From: Pomphorhynchus laevis
Lineage: Eukaryota > Acanthocephala > Palaeacanthocephala > Echinorhynchida > Pomphorhynchidae
Length of the DNA stretch: 64,000 nucleotides
Reading direction: 5' to 3'
NCBI GenBank assembly: GCA_012934845.2
Contig: WNNJ02001290.1
Coordinates: 186,001-250,000 of the forward strand
Both the position numbers and the translations under genes were made by a program. The notes below the pieces were generated by a model that was not told the origin of the DNA, did not search any database, and was given only the letters and a program-made list of their open reading frames with translations. Positions 1 to 13,200 of this stretch are shown here, in pieces. Numbering within the stretch: position 1 is the first letter of the stretch; each line of letters starts with the position of its first letter.

Positions 1-429
1 AATTATTCAGACCTTTATCAAACAAAAATTTTCACATATCTGTGATTCAGTCTCAGTAGAATTCCCTCGTCCATAATTTTATGGTCTTTTATATTAAAAT
101 TTTAGCAATCTTATGGATTCATTTCGTTCATGCTATTAATATTTCCAAGTTTAATAGTTCAACGATAAAACTATATTTCTATCGTTTAAGATAGAAATTC
201 ACTATCGAATTCACCATGTCGAGGAATTGATAATTAAATTTCATTTGCGGAAATGTGTTTTTTTTTATTCGTTACCTTTTCATGGCAGGCCAGGGTCGGC
301 GGCTTTGATATGTCTTCTCCATACCTCTCGGTTTTCTGCTAAAGCTGGCGCCAGGTTACATGTTCGACGTATTTAAGGAAATACGTCATTAGCATGTATT
401 TGGCCCTTTTGCTATGTTGGGTCTAGAAA

Positions 430-960
430 CAGGAGCCGATACCTGATTACATAGCTTTTATTCCTCATAACTTCTAGTCATATTCTGATACATCGTATAT
501 TGTTGATTAGCCAATTCCGCCTTCTCAAATGCAATTATACGATCAGTGGATATGGCGTAATTAAATAGAGCATATGACGTTTAATGTCGTTTGAAACCAT
601 ACTAATGTTGGTAGATTCCCTTGGAAAGATCTTGTTTGTTCTGACCAACGTATGATCTATTACAATTAGCACAAGGTGTAGCATACACGACGCTACTGTC
701 TTGTTTGTAGGGTTTGCATTTGAAAATCCTGTTGAGTGACACCTGTCTTATAATGAACATTAAGCTGTCTGTCAAATATTTAGCATGCTCTTTTTAGTTT
801 ATGAGAAAGTCGTTGGTATAGCTAGAGCTAATTTACCGTTTAGTAATGTTGTCCGAGGTGGTAGGTATTGTACTACGAGAACAATGTTCTTTTTTATACG
901 CCTTTATAAACGTCCATTTGTGGATAGTTACAAGGTCTTGCTACATAATCCACCAACATA
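430..960 (-). mobile_element. Penelope-like element remnant, GIY-YIG endonuclease end
   Basis: Read on the minus strand, about 700-480 gives a decayed GIY-YIG nuclease: a VVYATPCANCNRSYVGQ segment (the VYxIPCxxCxxxYVGxT signature of PLE endonucleases), then ...NYAISTDRIIAFEKAEL..., ending in a stop near 470. At least two in-frame stops show that it is dead. The DNA just past the ORF (about 430-500) matches, in reverse orientation, the dispersed 'acgatgtat...ctatgctatcag' repeat found at 14.6, 29.6, 29.9 and 30.35 kb, which suggests that repeat is a PLE 3' end. It lies upstream of TOPBP1. 1-290 and 960-1240 are AT-rich with nothing recognisable. Confidence 0.65.
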
Positions 961-1295
961 AGTTAGTATATTTTATATTATTTATAATATTAGTATTTAT
1001 ATAAATAATATAAAATCTTATATCAAATTAACAAAATATTTATAATTATTTAATAATTTATTATTTAATTATTTTATTTTTATTTATTCTTATGTTTAAT
1101 TTATAAATAATTTAATATACGTAGACTCAGTTATCTGATCTTATTCATTAATTGCTTATTCTTTCGGTGACGTATTTATGATTTCGTTACAATATTTATC
1201 AAATTTTTTGTATTTTCAAAGAACCGTTTTAATTTTTTTACACTATGTATTTTGTTTTAGAATTTATTACACTAACAGAAATATGAACTAAGAAG

Positions 1296-4200
1296 ATGAC
1301 AGCTGTTCGTGTTCGGGAACTAACTGTGTTTATTGTACGATCATCAGAAGAGCAACGTTCCGAGTCATACATGCTAAATGATGTATTTCGGGTATATACA
1401 GCATGGAATACCGCTATCGACATTTTTTCAAATTATGGACATGCAATTACTAAACTATTATTTAATTTCGTTTAGGCTTTATCTGGTATCGGCCTAAAGC
1501 CGAAAACTGTTAGAAGTTTGGATACTATGCCAAAGAGTTATTCTATACAAAAGTCTGTTTTTATAATGAGTCCGTTCACTGGGAAAATTTTCGAAAAGCT
1601 TACAAGTGAACGCTGCAGGTAGTGTGACACTGATTTTCTAGTGTTTGTTGCTTAATAGCTGATCTATCCATACAAAATTAAACGCTAATTTATAAAATAA
1701 ATATAAATTTTCTATTTCCAACACTCTAATGCCCTTCATCCTGCTACCTCTTGACTATTGCATCTCACTTTTCTCAAACTCCCCATTTTGTGATATTGCC
1801 TCTCTGTATCGCTTTCTTCGCACTTTACCCCGCATACTTCTTTGATTCCGGCGTTTTCATCTTATCTCCAATAAACTTATCAACCTTCATTGACTCAATG
1901 TACATAATCGAGTTTTATATTACTCTGCAGTTCTCGATTTTCGTTTACTTTTTTATTCTCCTTCGGATTTCACCAAAAATCGCACGGTGCTGAGCATTCG
2001 TCCTCCAGAGCATTTCACTCAAGCAATCAGTTCCTGCTACACATTCCTCGTCATCGGACTAACTTTGGCCTGCGTTCCTGTCTAATTTCAATGCCTCTCA
2101 TTTGGAATTATCTTCCCCCTAAACTTCGTTGCCAGCCTAACCTCACTACCTTTAAATCCATGCTTCACACCTTTTACTGAGCAACCAGGCCTCGCAGTTA
2201 AGCTAGCAATGAGATCCGAATGTTTCATCGTTCGAACATCGGGCTACGTGGTATGGACTCAGACATACTATTTTTTATTTTTTGTTTATTTCAGTGGACT
2301 TGTAAGCGGCCTGTCTGCATGAGCCACTATCTATAAAAGTCAAATGCATTATGTGTCTAAAATAATTTAAAAACATTTGTATTCAATGCTTAATTTTGAC
2401 AAAATGTTAAATTTTGGGAATTTTTTAAATTTGTAGCATGTTTTTAACTCACATAAAATGCTTTAGATCCACATAATTTTAATATTATTTGTTCACTTAT
2501 TTTTAAATTATATCTAATTTGTGGAGAGAATGAAATTTTTATTTTTACTAAAAGTCAAATTTTCGATAGCTAACTGCTATTTATTCTCAGGTCAAAATTA
2601 TTTATAAATAAAGGTTTTATTAACAATAAAGCTGATAAGAAAGTAACAAACATCAATACAAAACAGCGTTCAATTAGTACGCACTTATCTATTCTTGCCG
2701 ACGACTTTTATATCATTCTCTACAGGCCTCATCCTCCTCAGGTTCAGAGGGATCGGATCCCACCCACCCCGCCGCATTAGCGCGCCCCCTTCCGACTAAA
2801 CCATTCGGGGGATCTCACTCCTAAGAGTCTAGTCGAGGCGAACTATGGTCGGTAATCTCGAGATGATGAGCTTGAGAAACCTTAGTATTTGCTCTGGGGG
2901 ACGTCCTCTATAGAAGAAGACTAGTCCCGAAATAGCCTAAGTACCCCGAAGGCGTACTCGAGTTTTCCCATTTAATAACATATTCTAAGCTCGTTTCAAA
3001 GCCCAGCTAGCTCTCTTCAGCATACGTTTAAGTCTATCCAGGTCAGCTTTCGCTTGCCAGTTTACCGTAATAGTGAACCCTAGGTATTTTACTCGACTTG
3101 TGAAGGTAGGGAGTGGTTGAGGCTGCAAAATGAAGGAGAGTATAGATAGTGCTAGTCTCTTAAGTTTCTTTTTGGTGACAGGGGCGCCATAAAAGACTAC
3201 CACCTGCGATTTATTGGAGTTTAAAATAAGATTGGATGTGGGTAACTGATCTCATAATTTTAAAAAGAAACGGCTGATGTCGGATACTGCATCTTTGCAC
3301 CAAAAATAAAAATAAAAAAGATAAAAAGTCAAATGTACATTGGCAAGAAATATGTAAGCATGCAATATGTCAGGATTATCGTTAGTATTGCCTACAATGG
3401 ATTTGGTTTTAATGGACAAGATATATATACCAGAGGGACAAATGTGAAATAATAATAATTTATTTAACGTGACGAATGCGTGCCAACTGCGCGCTTACAA
3501 AACCACTAACAAAAAAAGAACAGCAAAAGTCACAGATTAATTAGTTAATTGTTGAAATGGAATCGGATTTGGCGTTTGACGCACGGCATTGATGTTGATT
3601 GGCGGATATGAATGGGCTGATAATTCCACGAGAGAGGAGCAGCCACAACGAAGGAGCGGAAGCTAAAAAAGGTAGGGTAGTTTTGAACATGTAAAAGAAG
3701 GGAATAACGGAACGCAGGGAACAGTAAACAGGACGAGAATTGTCGAAAAAAGGAAGGTATGAAAAGTTATAAGGCGAAAAGCAATGATAAAAAACGAATT
3801 TGAACACGACAATAAATGGTAGGCCAATCAAGAAAAACAAGATAGTGGGATGTATGATCAAAACGGCGAAGACGGAGGATAACTCGGACGATTGCGTTGA
3901 TGATGCGTTGTAAAGGAAGAAGAGTGGATTTAGGTGAGTTGGAAAATAGACTCAGACAGTAATCAAGTCTTGAGAAAATGAGAGAAGATATGATAGGCAT
4001 ACATGAAGGGAAATCGATCAATCTACGAATTTGACGGATGTTGCGGAGAATCAAGGTAGATGAGCGTACTTTATCTCTATCAAAAGGTTTAAGTGAAAGT
4101 CTGTTGTCGAAATTGAAGCCTAGGAAAACGATATTGTCAACGATAGGAAGAATTGTAGAATTTAATGAGGGAGAGAGAACAGTTAGAACACACGCAAAAA

Positions 4201-7200
4201 GTACGGTTTGATAGATATGAAGAAAACCAAGCCACAGTGTGTAAAGAGAAGGCATAATCACGAAGAAGACTATTGAGAAGAATCGAGTGATCGACGATGT
4301 CAAAAGCAGACGATAGATCAAGAGAAACTATGACACTACATAATTTTTGATCGCGCGAGATGAGTAAGATCGCGCGAAATGAAGAAAGGTCAGGTCAGAC
4401 TTTGCTGCTGATAGCGAGGAGTTAGATATAAAAATGCTGTTTAAAAAGGTTCGAAAGCTGGAAAAGTACAAATGTCAATGAGAAGGTGGTTCCATACTAT
4501 TGGTTCAGAGATATGGTATGTGTGGATGCCCTAATTAATGCAATAACATTTACTTCGAAACATTTACAAATTTAACAAAAATCGTTGTAGACAGTTTTGG
4601 ATTAACCTATTTCTTTTTATTTACCAATTGTGATAGAAAAATAAAATACTAATCGATCGTCATGAAAACTTTAAAATTGAATTAAATACAAAAAATTATT
4701 AAAGTGTATTTTATAAGCAAATTGTAATACTGGAAATTTCGTCATGAAATTTTTTAAATTGTCAAATTGAGTATTGTATAAAAGTAATAGTATTGAGTAA
4801 GTATTGAGTAATAAAATTATTGATTTTAGTTTTTTTAAAGTAAAAATTATGTTAAAAACAAAAATTGATTTTAAATTAAAAATCGTATATGTGTATTTTC
4901 TTATAAGCAAAGTTTTTTGCGAACACTATGAATCAATAATAAGAGTTAAGCTTTTAGGATTGTCAAGCCGTTACTAATTTTGGATGCCCTACGTACACCT
5001 GGAGGAATGATACAAAATTCTGATTATCCTATTCATTCTTATGCCATGAAGGGCATCGTTGCATCTACAAGCGGACTTGATAAAAATTTGAAGGTAATCA
5101 TAATTAATAATATATTGATGTATTTAGATTATATTACGTTTTATTATTAAAAATACACTCGCATACTATAAAAGCATTAGTACAAACTCATGTATCACTA
5201 GTCAAGCGAAAATCTTCGTCTAATTTAACATTTACTCATACGAAAGTTTCCAAAATGTTATTATTTATTATTAAAAAATTTATTATTTCTAATTAATGTC
5301 GTAGTTACAAAATATTAATAACAATTTGGAGATAAGTAATTTTTTCAATTTGTTGGATAAAGGATTTCTCCTAATAAATTTTATCACATTTTCGTATGTA
5401 TTGTATAAATCCAATTACTGATTGCTAGAATTTATTTATATGTCATTACAATACGCAAACGTTATAACTTTATCATTAATTAAAGTTTAACCGTCAAGTC
5501 ATAAAGATAATCTGTTTAAGCTTGCAAAAATATAAAATAAATGGTTAAAGGTATCTTAGCAATAAACCAAAACGAAACATATGGATTTAATATAATGATT
5601 TTTCACAATTATATGTTAATGAATGATCTTCTTCAAACTAAGATTTAAAAAACTGTAAATCTTGATGGCTTTTATGACCTATGTTATGTTACATATTTAC
5701 TTATGGGCGTTTATTAAAATATTAAATATCATTAAATATTATTACATTAATATAAAATCATATTAGTATAATATTTTATTAATATATAATCTATAATCGA
5801 CCAATTATTTGTATAGTAGAACTAGTAGTAGATGCAATATATTGTCTATGTTTAGATAGTAATAATCACAAGAAACCGATGCTATATCTGCATCTTTATG
5901 AATTCGTATATTATATTCAGTAATAACGTTAATAAAAAGCTAAATAACTATGTACATTCCCTGCTATTAACATGCCAATAAAAAAGTTAGATAATCGCTA
6001 GTGTTCTATCATGGAAAATATTTTAAGTGTAATATTTTAATATTTTAAATAATTCCTTTGCTGGCGTGTCTTGAAATAATACAACTATTTCAATGACATA
6101 AATTAATAAATTTTAGTAAAAGAAAAGTACCAAATATGCTAAAATTACTAATTTCGTGGAACAAACGAAACTTTCCAAGATAAAAAAGAGATAAAAGTGC
6201 CAAATATAAAATATATGATATAAAGTGTATAATATACTAATATAATTTACTTATGCAACAAGTGGCTGATAATTAGCTCGTATAATTGCCTCATATATAA
6301 TTGGCTTTTATATAATGGACTGATATATAATTGGCTCATATATAATTGGATCATATATAATTGGCTCATATATAATTACCTCATATGTAATTGACTCATT
6401 TATAAAATGACAATATATAATGGCTATATTAATCACATAAATATAATGCTAAATATATAATGCATAATATATTAATAGATAATTGGCTCATATATAATTG
6501 GCATATATGTAATGGTTCATATATAATTGGCATATATGTAACGGTTCATATATAATTGGCTTTTATATACTTGCCGTATATATAGTTGGCTGCTATATAA
6601 TTGGCTGCTATATATTTGGCTGCTATATAATTGGCTGCTATATATTTGGCTCATATATAATTGGCTCATATATAATTGGCTCATATATAATTGGCTCATA
6701 TATAATTGGCTCATATATAATTGGCTCATATATAATTGGCTCATATATAATTGGCTCATATATAATTGGCTCATATATAATTGGCTCATATATAATTGGC
6801 TCATATATAATTGGCTCATATATAATTGGCTCATATATAATTGACTCATATATAATTGGCTTATATATTGTTGGCACTGCTTTATTGACTGAGATTGCTC
6901 TCTCTACCATCCTTAAACATCGAACATTCTAACATCGAATTGCTCTCCGGACCATCTTTGAACACCAGGCAGAGGTTGATGCTGAATTTATGCTACACTC
7001 ATTCGATATTTAATGTATATGTTATGTAGAATGATGGTTGGGTAAGAATGTGGCAAGTAAACAACGGTCCAGGATTTCTAAAGAAATGCGTATTTATAGA
7101 AAATATTTGTTGCTTGGTAAATTGAGCTTTGATTCACGACTTTCAGGCACCATGTCACTTCTAGACGATAACGTTAGCATCGAAATCAAAGAGTACTCGG

Positions 7201-10200
7201 CAACACTCGTCAGTAAAATGAAGTACCCACTAATCGTTTCGGTTGCCTGTGCGACATTATAAAGCCGTTTACGACACTTTACTTAATTTACTGATGCTTG
7301 CGTTCTCTATCAGATCGAATTGCTATGCGGACCATCCTTAACCATTAGACAGAGGTTGTTGCTGAATTTACGCTGCACTCATTGGATCCTTAATGGATAT
7401 GCCATGCAGAATGATGGTTGGGCACGAATGTGCTTGGTAAACAACGGTCCAGGTTTTTTAAAGAAATGCGTATTTATGGAAAATATGTGTTGCTTGGTAA
7501 ATTGAATTTTGACTCACGACTTTCAGTCACAATGTCAATTCTAGACGATCACTTCAGCATCGAAATGATGGAGTACTTGGCAACACTAATTAATAGAATG
7601 AAGTACCTACTGGTCATTTAGGTTCCCTATGTGACATTGTGAATGAAGGCGTTTATGACACTTTTGGAAAAGATTTCATTTACAATGTCATACAGGCACA
7701 CAGGCAACCGATATTTGGTTGATGTTCCGATATTTGGAGGACATAATATTAGCATGGGTTGGAATGAGCAATACGCTAGATTATTGGAAGACAGAATATT
7801 AACAAATCAGTGAATTACGTTTGACAGTCAACTCAACTTAAGAAGGTAACGCTTGTAATTTTCTTGCCACAAAATCTATATGTGGTTTATGCATTACAGA
7901 ACCGTATCGGAAACCTTCTTCAACTCATATGTATATGAATGCAAAATCTAATGTTCCGGCAAGTTTGAAAAGAAATTTAATTAGGAATGAAGCAAGGAGG
8001 ATTTGCCCATCATAGTGGAAAAAATATTTACAAGCTCTTATGTACGATATAAAATTGTGAGGTTATTCTCAGGTATACACCTATAAAATTATCGCCGTCA
8101 AAATGTACCCAAGAACAAAAAACATAATAAAAAAGTAATTCACCATACACTATAATAGAATATCATCCCGCACTTCATAAAATCCAACAAGACTATTAAA
8201 ATTTAATAAACAACTTACCACAAGAACTTTAATCAAATCTGAAAAATGGAACCATTTATTTCCGCTATTCTAAGTCATTAAAAAGCAAGCTAACAAGATC
8301 TAGTTTGAACTGCAATTTCCCGAAAAGAAACGGTAATCATATGACGAAAAGTGAATGTACTCCTTGTAATTGAAATAGATGTATGTATTGTAAAAACATG
8401 ATGACCCAAAAAATGTTTAAAAGCTCAAAAACCGGATTACTATATAATATAAAAATTTCATCGAATTGTAATACTGAAGGTGTAACTAATATGGTAACGT
8501 GCCGAATTTGTAATACCCAATATGTAGGCGAAACAGATAGATGCCTTAGGCTACTAGAAAACAATAGAAGAAGCGATATACGTTGTAATAGGTGTGAACG
8601 AGATGGTGTTCTTTTACATGAAATGAACATTCACGAATGCGAAGAAATTATATTAAAGTATGCGATAATTGAAACTAATTTGACACATAAAATGACAAGA
8701 AAACACACGTAAATGAGATTGATTGGGCAATTGATGATAGATTTTCCACATGGAACAAACATGGAAAATATTTACAATATCAAAGAAAACCCGCCATTAA
8801 CACAATACAAAATAAATACAGAAATGTGCAAACATAACAATATTTTTTTAATATTTTTTTACAATAAGTTTTTTCAACGATAGTTCCCCGCAAATCGGTC
8901 TTTACACTAAATAGTGCTTAATTTTGAACACATGCTCTCGTGCCATCCGCGAAGTTATGCTTACCGCTTTTAGAATTGCAAAGCTAATACGTCTTTGAAT
9001 GTTGGTAATGCAATCAGCATATATTAGTTTACGATTGTATGCGACTTTTCGTGCTGCATTACGTGGTAATTTGTCAAGTTCTACCCCAATGCCTTATGCC
9101 GTCGAAATTATTGCGGGAATGAATACTTCTGCCTCTACAACGTGGATTCTCTCTGTGTATTTCACACTTTTCCGGCCAGCATGATATTCGAATGAGGATC
9201 TGGGCTTAGATTGGGAGTATGAAGAAGCCAAATGATTAAATACACAAACGTCGATGTACGGCCGCTCCGATACACTCTCTTTAAAGTTCATTCATACAAG
9301 GTCCATACGTGATGATCTGTCCCGAGTTGTTGAACTAGACATAAATTTTATATTATCTCTAAGTGGTTGCAACTCCATAATAATAAGATTTTATTAATAA
9401 AAAACATAAATGGAATAAACACGAGTTAGACAAACAGAAAATAAGTTCACTCTTCTTTTTTATCTTCAGTCTGTAATAGTCTTATATTCCATTTACGGCC
9501 TCAAATCCATAGGGATCTGAGCCCCTAACCAATCCAACGCGCCGCCTTCCGATTGAACCACCCGGAGTCTTTCACCCCCGAAGAGTCCAATCGGCGCAGA
9601 CTATGCTGGGTAAACACGAGATGAGGAGCTTAAGAAACCTTAGCCTTTGCTTTGGGAAACGTCCTCTTGAAAAGAATACTAATCCCGAGATAGCCCAGGT
9701 ACCCCAAAGGCGCACCTGGGTTTTCCCTTTCAACGACATATGCTGAACCCGTTTCAGCATATGATATCATATGCTGAAGTATGAGCATATGATATCATAT
9801 CATTTCATATCCTGAAGAGAGCCCACCTAGCTCTCTTCAGGATACGTTTGAGTCTATCTAGGTCAGCTTTCGCCGACCCGTTCATCGAAACAGTGAACCC
9901 AAGGTATTTTACTCGACTTGTGAAGGTGGGAAGTTGTTCAGAGGCAAAAATAGAGGAGAGAGCAGAGAGTGCTAATCTCTTAAGTTTATGCTTTGTTGCA
10001 TGGTTGCCATGAAAGACAACCACCTGCGATTTGGCGGAGTTTAAAATAAGATTGGATTTTGGTAACTTGTCTTTTAATCTTAAAAAGAAGCGGCTGATGT
10101 CCGAGACTACAAGTTTGCACCTGCGTCTAGTGAACAGGGCTGTGGTGTCATCAGCGCACACCACTGCAGCGGAAAAATCAAGGAAAACGGCCACAACGAG

Positions 10201-13200
10201 TTGATGACTGTTCTCTTGACAAAACCGATGCACTTCACCAACAGCTGAATGGACCGAGCGACCTTTGACAAACCCATGGAACCCAGGTAGGATTAAATTT
10301 CGCCTACTCAGATGATCGCGAATTCTACACGCAAGCGCTTTTTCGTAGATCGAGATGAGTGAATTTTAATTCGAAATAGGCCGCAGGTCTTTAAGACAAG
10401 AGACCGGATACTTTTCAGGTAAAAAAATCCTTCTACTAATATTGATGCCGGTTACATCGGATGGGGTTGCTAATATCATTGTGACGGCCATCTCCCTTCT
10501 TTGATCGGCTGTCAAAAGCTGACAGACACGAGAAGAGTGTGGAGCGACGGATTAGGAGTTGCCCGGTAGAGGCCCCCAGGCGTTGAGAATATCTGTGACA
10601 GATAAATCCCTACTCCTGAAGTCTCCCCAAGGCGTGATTGATTGAGGTGATTGCGTGGCTCCATAGTTGTGTTGGGCTAATGACTCCTCCAAAACTTTTC
10701 CGAGGTCTATACTACCGATCCAACCCAAAGCCCTATCCTTTCAACAAACAAACTTCTCCTTGAATATTTTCTAAAAGGAAGACTGAGATGGGTTAAGACG
10801 AACAATACTCGCTCTATCCCTACTCAGCTGGAACCAATATCTGGTGTGAAAGTTATCATTCGAGAGAGCCTGTCTGGCGGAAGCAGTGAGGTTAGGGAGG
10901 TTCAGCAGTTTAGCTAGGACCTCGAGTTTTGTCGGAGTGGCACTGAAAATGCGACCTTCATAGGTTGTCGAATGCAACGCGGTAGCTTGCGAAGAGCGGT
11001 AGGAATTGAATTCGGTTAAACTATCATTCCCAATTCAGGGGAAGCGTTGGTTAGCAGCCTGGAAGAAAGCCACTCTGATTGGGTCAAAGTTGAATCTTCT
11101 ACGAATCAGCGTATCATCTTCTATCCGCCAGCGAATTAGATCATGAGAGGTGGATAGATGTTGTCGCAACTGCTCCGTATAGAAGGATTTTAACAACTAC
11201 CTCTCATGGAGCAGTAATAAGTCGAGGAGTGAATTCGTTGATATGCAATGAAAGGTGCGGGAGGGTGGTTTATGAATAAGATAACCGTTCCTGGCTCTGC
11301 GGAGTGCTGCATTAATTCAACGACCAGTTCTGTCGTTGAAGTCACCTAGTACCATGTCGTAGCCGTTATCAATAATACCATCCAGGAGGGCAGATTCTTA
11401 TGAATCTCCCCTGGGCGGATGTATACATTGGCTAGACTGAGGCGTTTACCGTTCTTAACGAGTTAAACTACCAAACAAGACAGGGCTGAACAAGAGTAAT
11501 TTAGCAGGAGTGAAGATCTTAAGGAGCACTTAACTAAGGTCAAGAGTCCTTGAGATGAAAATGAGTGAGGTGGGGTTATGTACGGAGTATAGTGGGAACA
11601 AATTTGCTTTGGTATAAATCGAGTAATGTCCTGGGGGACGGATTGACTGCGTCTCCTGAAGCACTGTAACATCAGCTTCTCTTCCAGATAAAAGTCTAAG
11701 GGCAGAAACACCTCCCGAATTCCACTGAAGAATATTCAGTGAAAAAGGCTCGTGTTTACTTACCAATGTGGAAGATCAGTTGGACGGGAGCAGCCAACCT
11801 AGACAGAACTAGGTGTATGAGGGTCACCCCCTGCCACTAGCCCCATCCAGATCAGTTGGACGGGGGAAGCCAACCTAAACAGAGCTAAGTGCAGGAAGGT
11901 TGCCATTCCCACCACTAGTCCCATCCAGGATAGGAACCCCTGGGCAATTTCTTTATTTCCCGGTATTGAGGTGACCTTCTGCTTGAGTAGCTTTCCAACT
12001 TTTAGAAGGGGTACTGTCCGAGCAGAATCCGGTCGTTTCTTTGAGTGAGGTAAGGCAAGTTCCGGCAACGCCTTAGTATTGGAAGTTCCCAGAAGTGCAG
12101 ATACCAGAGGAGCGATCATCTTCTCCATCTGTGCCAAAATAATTTTTTTGTTCGAATCTATAAGTTGAAGTATGTCTTTATTGGACATTCTGTCAGAATA
12201 AGCAGTAACAGTAGAGAAGTCAGTAGCGGATTTAGTATTGTTCGAAAGACCCGAAAAAGTCCTTTGGTAAGCCTTGAAATGTTTGCAACGTCTGGACCAG
12301 GAAGGATGGTATCCGTGCAGTTACGGCAGACTGGGTGAGCCGTACATTTCTCTCCCTTAAGTAAGAAATTGCAGGAGTCACTACCGCAAACTCTACATAT
12401 TCTCGTCGATGAATAGGTCGACCCCCAGTGCCCCCACATAGAGGTTGGAGGCCGATTTTGCTAGTATGAGTGCGTGGTCAATATCCGCGGTACAGAATGC
12501 AATTGGAATATCTTGTCCCGCTTTAGATTTGACAGATCGTACAGAAAGCAGATTGTAATTCGATTTTAATTCACACACGTCCTCCACCACTAGAGATGGG
12601 GAAAATTTGATATTTTAAGGGTTGATTGGATTGGATTCAACTGTAAATTGCCCAGATGGGCTAGATTTTTGCCGAAAAATCTATTATATTCATGCATGAT
12701 TTCAGAATTAACGAAGGAGACCTTTATACTCGTCTCGAACAAACGCACTGTACTAAATAAGACTGTTACTGTAACTCCTTACAAAGTATCTCAAAAAAAC
12801 ATTAAATAATTTATGTCTCTCAATTGGCTTAGAGACCGAAATAATAGCTAAATTGGTTAGTTTAGGAATGGGGGGTAGTACCCCCATATCTGTAGAAAAG
12901 TTAGGCAACAAGTCTCTTACCTCTGTGCCTTTTTCCGTATTAGAACTGCTAAAAACCTTACCATTTGAGGCATTGTTTGCAGGAAAAGTAGAATCGTTTG
13001 AACACTTGACGCACATTTTAAATGCTGTTGGGACTTCAATTGTAATTTACTAGAATGTAATTTACGGTAATTTATAGAGCCATTCTACTATAATGGCTCT
13101 ATAAATTGTAGTTTATTTTGTATTTTTGCAAAAATTACACTGAGAAAAGCTGAAATATTTGAGAAAAATAATAAATTTTCCACTTTGTTAGTTTCAAGAA

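Noticed and set aside
6517-6910. Minus-strand ORFs of repeated SQLYM and YEPII pentads
   Set aside because: They are the 15-bp minisatellite read in frame; the unit length is a multiple of three, so any frame without a stop stays open.
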